The notes under the pieces are model-generated. The model did not search any database. It worked only from the letters and a program-made list of their open reading frames with translations, and had not been told where the DNA came from. The position numbers and the translations under genes are program-made. This document shows positions 58,722 through 64,000 of a stretch of DNA of 64,000 bases, piece after piece. The stretch spans positions 62,001-126,000 of the forward strand of contig CAVTWS010000006.1 in assembly GCA_963738445.1 (NCBI GenBank). Reading direction: 5' to 3'. Position 1 is the first letter of the stretch; each line of letters begins with the position of its first letter. Source of the DNA: CAVTWS01 sp963738445. Its GTDB lineage: Bacteria; Actinomycetota; Acidimicrobiia; Acidimicrobiales; SHLQ01.

Positions 58722-59351
58722 ATGTCCGCCACACTCACCGAACGCCAGCTCCAGGTTCTGACCTTCATCGACCAGCGTCAGCGCGAGCGCGGCTACCCGC
58801 CCTCCGTTCGAGAGATCGGCGAGGCCGTGGGCCTCACGTCGCCGTCCACCGTCCACACCCACCTCCGCTCGTTGCAGCGGCTGGGCTATCTGCGCCGGGA
58901 TCCCGCCCGTCCCCGCGCGCTGGAGGTGCACTACGACCCGATGTCGGGCGCGGCGATCGAACGCCGTCCGGTCGTGCACATCCCCCTCGTCGGCGATGTG
59001 GCGGCCGGCACCGATGTGCTGGCCCAGGAGAACGTCGAGGAGGTGCTCCCCCTTCCGGCCGACTTCACCGGTGATGGTGAGCTCTTCATGCTGCGGGTCC
59101 GCGGTGACTCGATGATCGGCGCCGGGATCCTCGATGGCGACTACGTCGTCGTTCACTCACAGGCGACCGCCGAGTCGGGTGACATCGTCGTCGCCGGCAT
59201 TCCCGGCGAGGAGGCGACCGTGAAGTACTACCGGCCCGAGGAGGACGGCATCGTCCTCGTCCCGGCCAACGAGCGCCTGTCACCCATGCGGTTCGAGCCG
59301 GACGAGGTGGCCATGTTCGGACGTGTGGTCACCGTCCTTCGCCGCCTCTGA
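58722..59351 (+). CDS. lexA: SOS repressor LexA
   Basis: The 209-residue repressor has the winged-helix domain (LTERQLQVLTFIDQRQRERG, then GLTSPSTVHTHLRSLQRLG). The C-terminal S24 protease domain has the cleavage-site region PLVGDVAAGTD, where the usual Ala-Gly scissile bond is kept, catalytic Ser in RVRGDSMIGAGI and Lys in EEATVKYYRPE. The ATG at 58722 is chosen because GGAGGG precedes it and it gives the standard N-terminus. A leaderless in-frame start at 58602 would add 40 residues. It is autoregulated through the upstream box array. Confidence 0.95.
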   Translation: MSATLTERQLQVLTFIDQRQRERGYPPSVREIGEAVGLTSPSTVHTHLRSLQRLGYLRRDPARPRALEVHYDPMSGAAIERRPVVHIPLVGDVAAGTDVLAQENVEEVLPLPADFTGDGELFMLRVRGDSMIGAGILDGDYVVVHSQATAESGDIVVAGIPGEEATVKYYRPEEDGIVLVPANERLSPMRFEPDEVAMFGRVVTVLRRL

Positions 59352-59357
59352 GCGCGG

Positions 59358-60182
59358 TCAGGTCGCGGCGCCGTGGTCGCGCAGGATGGCGTTCAGAGCC
59401 GACTTGTCGTGGCGCTCGCCTTCGCTCAACCGTTTGATCACGAGCACACAGGGCAGCCCGAACTCCCCGCCCGGGAACGTTCGGGGTCGAGTGCCTGCGA
59501 CCGCCACGCACCACGACGGCACGACTCCGCGCCCGAGCTCCTCGCCGGTTTCGGCATCGATGACCGGGATCGAGCCCGTCAAGATGCATCCGGCGCCCAA
59601 CACCACGCCATCACCGACCCGGGCCCCTTCGGCCACGACGCAACGGCTGCCGATCAGCGAGTCGTCGCCGACGATCACGGGGACCGCGTTGGGCGGCTCC
59701 AACACTCCGCCGATGCCGACTCCACCGGACAGGTGCACATTGGCGCCGATCTGGGCGCATGAACCGACCGTCGCCCACGTGTCGACCATGGTGTTGGCCC
59801 CCACGTACGCGCCGATGTTCGTGTAGCTCGGCATGAGCACCACACCAGGGGCGAGGTAGCTGCCCCACCGGGCGGACGCCCCGGGCACGGCGCGCACCCC
59901 ACGAGCCTGGAAACCGGTCTTCAGCGGGATCTTGTCGGCGAACTCGAACGGGCCCAGCTCGATGGTCTGCATGGCGGACACCCGGAACAGCAGCAGGATG
60001 GCCAACTTCAGCCATTCGTGCACCACGACCTCGCCCCCCGGGTCGACCTCGGCCACGCGGGCCTCACCACGGTCGAGCAGATCGATCGCCGCTCGAATCA
60101 CCCCGACGGCATCGGTGTCACCGGGCGAGAGCTCGTCGCGTCGGTGCCACAGCTCGGTGATCTGGTCCTCGAGGCGGGTCAT
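59358..60182 (-). CDS. dapD: 2,3,4,5-tetrahydropyridine-2,6-dicarboxylate N-succinyltransferase
   Basis: The 274-residue left-handed beta-helix acyltransferase uses succinyl-CoA in lysine/diaminopimelate synthesis. It has an N-terminal helical domain, then hexapeptide repeats (VVLMPSYTNIGAYVGANTMV, DTWATVGSCAQIGANVHLSG) and a C-terminal CoA-binding part. The ATG at 60182 has TAGAGT eight bases upstream, pointing to a leaderless mRNA. The end is 6 bp from that of convergent lexA. The dapC-like aminotransferase for the next step is at 61541. Confidence 0.95.
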   Translation of the reverse strand: MTRLEDQITELWHRRDELSPGDTDAVGVIRAAIDLLDRGEARVAEVDPGGEVVVHEWLKLAILLLFRVSAMQTIELGPFEFADKIPLKTGFQARGVRAVPGASARWGSYLAPGVVLMPSYTNIGAYVGANTMVDTWATVGSCAQIGANVHLSGGVGIGGVLEPPNAVPVIVGDDSLIGSRCVVAEGARVGDGVVLGAGCILTGSIPVIDAETGEELGRGVVPSWCVAVAGTRPRTFPGGEFGLPCVLVIKRLSEGERHDKSALNAILRDHGAAT

Positions 60183-60190
60183 GGGCGCCG

Positions 60191-60196
60191 ACTCTA
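60191..60196 (-). promoter_or_regulatory. -10 element TAGAGT, leaderless dapD
   Basis: On the minus strand TAGAGT ends eight bases before the dapD ATG. Confidence 0.45.
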
Positions 60197-60273
60197 TCCC
60201 GGTGCTCCGTCACCGGCCCCGGCGGCCGGGACGACTTGGCGCCCACCACGACGAGCACGATCAACTGGGCCCC

Positions 60274-61518
60274 ATGACGACAACGCTCCTGGCCGGACTT
60301 CGCATCGTCGAGGGTTCGGCCTTCGTTGCCGCGCCATCGGCCGGCATGACGTTGGCCCAACTCGGCGCCGAGGTGATCCGCTTCGACCAGATCGGCGGCG
60401 GTCTCGATTTCCGGCGCTGGCCGGTCACCTCGGCCGGCGAAAGCCTGTACTGGGCCGGCCTCAACAAGGGGAAGCGATCGATCGCCATCGATCTCCGATC
60501 ACCCGAAGGCCAAGAGCTGCTATCCGACCTCATCACCGCACCCGGGCCCGACGCCGGCATCTTCCTCACCAACTTCCCACCGCGGGGATGGATGTCGTAC
60601 GAGGCGCTGTCGGCTCGTCGGCCGGACCTGGTCATGGTGGTCCTCGCCGGCAACCACGACGGCTCCAGCGCCGTCGACTACACGGTCAACTGCGCCGTCG
60701 GCTACCCCGACGTCACCGGGCCCGTCGACTCGGACCAACCGGTCAACCACGTGTTGCCGGCGTGGGACCTCATCACCGGTCAGAGCCTGGTCGCCGCGCT
60801 GTTGGGTGCCGAGCGTCATCGGCTCCGCACCGGGGCGGGGCAGTTGGCCACCGTCGCCTTGTCCGATGTCGCGCTCCACGCCGTCGCCACCCTCGGTCAC
60901 GTGGCCGAAGCTCAGATCAACGGCACCGAGCGGGGTCGGTACGGCAACGACCTCTACGGCGCCTTCGGCCGGGATTTCCCCACCGCTGACGGTCGGCGGG
61001 TCATGGTGGCCGCCATCTCGCCCAAACAGTGGGAGAGTCTCGTCGCCGCCACGGGATGCGCGGACCCGATCGCCGCCCTGGAGGGTGAGTTGGGCGTCAC
61101 GTTCCGGAGCGAAGGCGCACGATTCGACGCCCGGGACCGCATCGCCGAGCTGATCGAGCCGTGGATCGCCCGGCACACCCTGCGCCAGGTGGCGACGGCG
61201 TTCGACGCCGGCGACGTGTTGTGGGGCCCCTACCAGAGCTTCGGTCAGTTGGTGGGTGAGGACCCCCGCTGCACCGTGGCCAATCCGATGTTCGATCTGC
61301 TCGACCAGCCCGGGATCGGCTCCTACCTCACCCCCGGGTCACCGGTGGCCTTCTCCGGGGTCGATCGGGCGTCGGTCGCTCCCGCGCCGCGGCTCGGCGA
61401 GCACACGGAACAGGTCCTGGCCCGAGTGCTGGGTCTCACGTCGGCCCAGATCGGCGACCTCCATGATCGCCGCATCGTCGCCTCGGCCCCGTCCGGTCCG
61501 GCCAGTAGCACCGCCTGA
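60274..61518 (+). CDS. mct: 2-methylfumaryl-CoA isomerase (mesaconyl-C1/C4-CoA transferase), class III CoA-transferase family
   Basis: The 414-residue CaiB/BaiF-fold enzyme closely follows Chloroflexus Mct: LRIVEGSAFVAAPSAGMTLA, FDQIGGGLDFRRWPVT, YWAGLNKGKRSIAIDLRSPE, VNHVLPAWDLITGQ, and YGNDLYGAFGRDFPT. The enzyme moves CoA within mesaconyl-CoA and works in the 3-hydroxypropionate bicycle or its glyoxylate-assimilating half. No partner gene (mch, mcl, meh) is in the window. The ATG at 60274 is the first that gives the family N-terminus; ribosome site weak. Another class III CoA transferase is the alternative. Confidence 0.85.
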   Translation: MTTTLLAGLRIVEGSAFVAAPSAGMTLAQLGAEVIRFDQIGGGLDFRRWPVTSAGESLYWAGLNKGKRSIAIDLRSPEGQELLSDLITAPGPDAGIFLTNFPPRGWMSYEALSARRPDLVMVVLAGNHDGSSAVDYTVNCAVGYPDVTGPVDSDQPVNHVLPAWDLITGQSLVAALLGAERHRLRTGAGQLATVALSDVALHAVATLGHVAEAQINGTERGRYGNDLYGAFGRDFPTADGRRVMVAAISPKQWESLVAATGCADPIAALEGELGVTFRSEGARFDARDRIAELIEPWIARHTLRQVATAFDAGDVLWGPYQSFGQLVGEDPRCTVANPMFDLLDQPGIGSYLTPGSPVAFSGVDRASVAPAPRLGEHTEQVLARVLGLTSAQIGDLHDRRIVASAPSGPASSTA

Positions 61519-61540
61519 CCCGACCCGCGGGTGGGGTACC

Positions 61541-62662
61541 TCAGGTCATACGGGCGACGGCCGCCCGCTCGGCCACCAAGTCGTACGCACCGTCGGGAGC
61601 GACGACGGCGATTCGGACGTGGTGGGCGCCGGCGTCACCATAGAACTCGCCCGGGCTGGCCAGCACGCCGAGCTCGGTCGCCAGGCGCCAGGTGAGCGCC
61701 CAGGCATCGCCGTCCGGGGCGGGGACCCAGAGGTAGAAACCTCCGGCCGGCAACGCGACGTCGATCCCGACCGACGCCAGGATCTCCGCCATATGGCGCA
61801 GCCGGCCGAGGTACCGGGAGCGCTGCTCGTCGACGTGGTGCTGGTCCGCCAGCGCCACCACGGCCGCGGCTTGCACCGGGCCGGGCACCATGAACCCCAT
61901 GTGCTTGCGGATCTCCGACAGGTACGACACCAGGCCGGAGTCGCCGGCGTAGAAGCCGGCGCGCACGCCGGCCAGGTTCGAACGCTTCGACAGGGAGTGC
62001 ACGGCGACGACCCCCTCGGTGCCGTGCGTCAAGATCGTGCGCGGCTCCCCGTCCCAGGTGAACTCGACGTAACACTCGTCGCTGAAGACCGGAACACCGT
62101 GAGCCCGCCCCCAGTCGGCCGCGGCGCCGAGATCGTCGAGCCCGCCCGCCGGGTTGCCGGGCGTGTTGACCCACAGGCACAGCGCCCGAGCGGCGTCCGC
62201 CGGGTCGATGGCACCCAGGTCGATGCGCCAATGCTCGTCGACCGGCACGGCCACCGCCCGCAGCCGGGCCAGCTCGGCGCCCATCGCGTAGGTCGGATAG
62301 CTGACGGCCGGATAGAGGACGGTGTCACGCTCGGGATGGCGCAGGTGCAGGAGATGGGGCAGCCCGGCCACGAACTCCTTGGTGCCGACGCAGGCGGCGA
62401 CCTCGCCCGGTGACACCGTGGCGCCGAGCCGGCGCCCGAACCACGCGGAGGCCGCCTCCCGGTAGGCGGGAGAACCGATCGAGGCCGGGTACCCCCGCTC
62501 GGCATTCGATGCGCCGAGGGCCGCCACGACCGCCGCCGGCGGCGGGTCGGACGGCGTGCCGATCGACAGATCGACCAGACCCCCCGGAAGCGCCGACGCC
62601 GCGGCCTTGACGTCGTCCAGGCGATCGTAGGGATACGGCGGCGGCACGTAGGGCGCAGTCAT
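61541..62662 (-). CDS. dapC: succinyldiaminopimelate aminotransferase (DapC-like, class I/II)
   Basis: The 373-residue PLP enzyme shows PYPYDRLDDVK, LSIGTPSDPP, WVNTPGNPAGG, FSDECYVEFTW and the PLP lysine in VHSLSKRSNLAGVR. Actinobacterial DapC has this size and N-terminus. Its position 1.4 kb from dapD supports a role in diaminopimelate synthesis, although a general aminotransferase cannot be excluded. It converges with the mct gene (22 bp between stops). Confidence 0.87.
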   Translation of the reverse strand: MTAPYVPPPYPYDRLDDVKAAASALPGGLVDLSIGTPSDPPPAAVVAALGASNAERGYPASIGSPAYREAASAWFGRRLGATVSPGEVAACVGTKEFVAGLPHLLHLRHPERDTVLYPAVSYPTYAMGAELARLRAVAVPVDEHWRIDLGAIDPADAARALCLWVNTPGNPAGGLDDLGAAADWGRAHGVPVFSDECYVEFTWDGEPRTILTHGTEGVVAVHSLSKRSNLAGVRAGFYAGDSGLVSYLSEIRKHMGFMVPGPVQAAAVVALADQHHVDEQRSRYLGRLRHMAEILASVGIDVALPAGGFYLWVPAPDGDAWALTWRLATELGVLASPGEFYGDAGAHHVRIAVVAPDGAYDLVAERAAVARMT

Positions 62663-62766
62663 GGCGCCAGTGTGTCAGCCCGCGGCCTCGTGCTCGTCCT
62701 TCAAACCGCGCGGTCCCACACGGGTGACCGCCGGACGGGCCCAGCTGCACCGCCGGACGGGCCCAG

Positions 62767-64000
62767 TTACAAGGTGCCGGTGAACTCGACGACCCAGTCC
62801 GACAGGCGGGACCGGCTCGACGCTTCCAGTCGGGCCCGCACCCGCATGCCGCCCTCCTCGGCGGACTCGGACACCACCTTGCCCTCCCGGTGGATCTGCG
62901 CCAGCACGTCGCCCCGCTCGAACGGCACGTAGAGCTCCACCACCGCCGTCATGGCCCGCACCCGGTCCCCGAGCACCTCGAGCAACGTGTCGACACCGTC
63001 GCCGGTCGCCGCCGACAACGCCACCGACCCCGGATACCGAGCGGCCCATCGTGCAGCGGCACCGCCCATGTCGGACTTGTTGAAGACCAGCAGCTGCGGG
63101 ACCGGCCCGGCGCCGATCTCGTCGAGCACGTAGCGCACCGCGGCCATGTTGCCCTCCGGATCGGGCGCTGAGCCGTCGACGACATGCACGAGCAGGTCGG
63201 CGTCGATCACCACATCGAGGGTGGTCTTGAAGGCGTCGACGAGCTGATGGGGCAGCTTGCGGACGAACCCGACCGTGTCGGTCAGGAACACCATCTCGCC
63301 ACCGGGCAGGTCGAGCCGGCGCGTAGTGGGATCCAAGGTGGCGAAGAGGCGGTCCTCCACGAGCACCCCGGCCGCCGTGAGCCGATTGAGCAGCGTGGAC
63401 TTGCCGGCGTTCGTGTACCCCACGATCGCCACCCGCCGGTTGCTCGAACGCTTCCGAGCCTTGCTCTGCGTGACCCGGTTCTTGGCGACGGCATCGAGGT
63501 CCCGCTCGAGCTTGTGGATGCGCCGAAGGATGCGCCGACGGTCCGTCTCCACCTTCGTCTCGCCCGGACCGCGGGTACCGATGCCCGCACCCTGCTGCGA
63601 CAACCGCTTGCCGATGCCCCGCAGGCGCGGCAGGTTGTACCGGAGCATCGCCAGCTCCACCTGGGCGCGACCCTCCGGCGTGTGGGCGTTCTGGGCGAAG
63701 ATGTCGAGGATGACCGCCGTGCGGTCGAGGGCGGTTCGGCCGAGGATCTTCTCGAGGTTGAGCTGCTGACCGGGGGTCAGCTCGTCGTCGAACACGACGG
63801 TGTCCGCGTCCATCGCCTCGCTGATCTCGTGGATCTCCTGCGCTTTGCCTCGACCGATGAACGTCGCCGGGTCCGGGCTGTCGCGTCGCTGCACGACGCG
63901 CGCCACTTCGTCGGCGCCCGCCGTGTCGATCAGCAACGACAGCTCGTCGAGCGATGCCTCGGTGTCGTCGAGGTCCGACCCGGGTCGGGTGACGCCGACC
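62767..64000 (-). CDS. hflX: GTPase HflX, 5' end beyond the window
   Basis: The visible 411 residues include the HflX N-terminal domain (VFDDELTPGQQLNLEKILGR, AQVELAMLRYNLPRLRG) and the glycine-rich GIGTRGPGETKVETDRR. A G domain follows with GYTNAGKSTLLN (G1), DTVGFVRKLP (G3) and NKSD (G4), and then a C-terminal domain. HflX binds and splits stalled 50S/70S ribosomes. The frame stays open to the window edge, so the start lies outside. A short direct repeat, CCGCCGGACGGGCCCAG, occurs twice just after the stop. Confidence 0.95.
   Translation of the reverse strand, partial: VGVTRPGSDLDDTEASLDELSLLIDTAGADEVARVVQRRDSPDPATFIGRGKAQEIHEISEAMDADTVVFDDELTPGQQLNLEKILGRTALDRTAVILDIFAQNAHTPEGRAQVELAMLRYNLPRLRGIGKRLSQQGAGIGTRGPGETKVETDRRRILRRIHKLERDLDAVAKNRVTQSKARKRSSNRRVAIVGYTNAGKSTLLNRLTAAGVLVEDRLFATLDPTTRRLDLPGGEMVFLTDTVGFVRKLPHQLVDAFKTTLDVVIDADLLVHVVDGSAPDPEGNMAAVRYVLDEIGAGPVPQLLVFNKSDMGGAAARWAARYPGSVALSAATGDGVDTLLEVLGDRVRAMTAVVELYVPFERGDVLAQIHREGKVVSESAEEGGMRVRARLEASSRSRLSDWVVEFTGTL

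Overview
The window is about 70% GC, gene-dense and single-chromosome in character. Its gene set points to a free-living actinobacterium, most likely of the class Acidimicrobiia (Ilumatobacter-like). The grounds are leaderless TAnnnT promoters, actinobacterial LexA boxes of the form CGAAC-N4-GTTCG, a lexA/LysM divergent pair beside a B12-dependent ribonucleotide reductase, a SAM riboswitch before metX, and a DUF222-HNH gene. The taxon is inference; no rRNA gene is present.

Layout. Positions 78-9738 (minus) form a nine-gene catabolic operon. L-rhamnose isomerase, rhamnulose-1-phosphate aldolase/lactaldehyde dehydrogenase and rhamnulokinase are combined with two SDRs, an NTF2-like protein, a possible oxygenase, a hydratase-fold protein and a Gfo/Idh oxidoreductase. 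A divergent TetR gene with a 17-bp operator faces it. Next come a VapBC module (10.6-11.3 kb) and an MFS transporter. The stretch 13.4-15.7 kb is the corpse of an integrative element: a 51-bp copy of the tRNA-Gly 3' half marks its far end, and an integrase remnant and toxin-like debris lie inside. From 15.9 to 20.7 kb are a proline-repeat PH-like protein, small envelope proteins, an Fpg/Nei glycosylase and the methionine genes metY-like/metX, the latter behind a SAM riboswitch. From 22.3 to 26.1 kb four overlapping or closely packed genes encode a cyclase domain, an alkyltransferase-like protein, a DEAD-box helicase and an N6-adenine methylase. From 26.3 to 47.2 kb are envelope and surface genes: lgt, a beta-lactamase-fold protein, an L,D-transpeptidase, a GH13 sugar phosphorylase, a 1188-residue secreted protein and a 1257-residue lipoprotein metalloprotease. 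They are mixed with fatty-acid, nucleotide and SOS-linked genes and a decayed DUF35/thiolase pair.

The most unusual functional unit is 47249-53577. Overlapping genes encode a coiled-coil protein, a cellulose-synthase-like GT2 membrane glycosyltransferase, a HlyD-like membrane adaptor and a membrane-anchored GH81 endo-beta-1,3-glucanase. By analogy with bcs, alg and bgs operons this looks like an export machine for a beta-1,3-type glucan.

The right end carries the class II ribonucleotide reductase nrdJ (riddled with single-base frameshifts), a RibD-like reductase and the divergent lexA/LysM pair with an array of about five LexA boxes at a mostly 15-bp pitch. After these come dapD and a dapC-like aminotransferase for diaminopimelate synthesis, a 2-methylfumaryl-CoA isomerase (mct) of the 3-hydroxypropionate bicycle, and the 3' part of hflX.

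Sequence quality is uneven. nrdJ, the GT2 gene, the rhamnose aldolase gene and the VapB antitoxin contain one-base shifts with conserved protein continuing on both sides. I treat these mainly as consensus errors. The DUF35/thiolase remnant, with a nonsense codon and a large deletion, is a real pseudogene.
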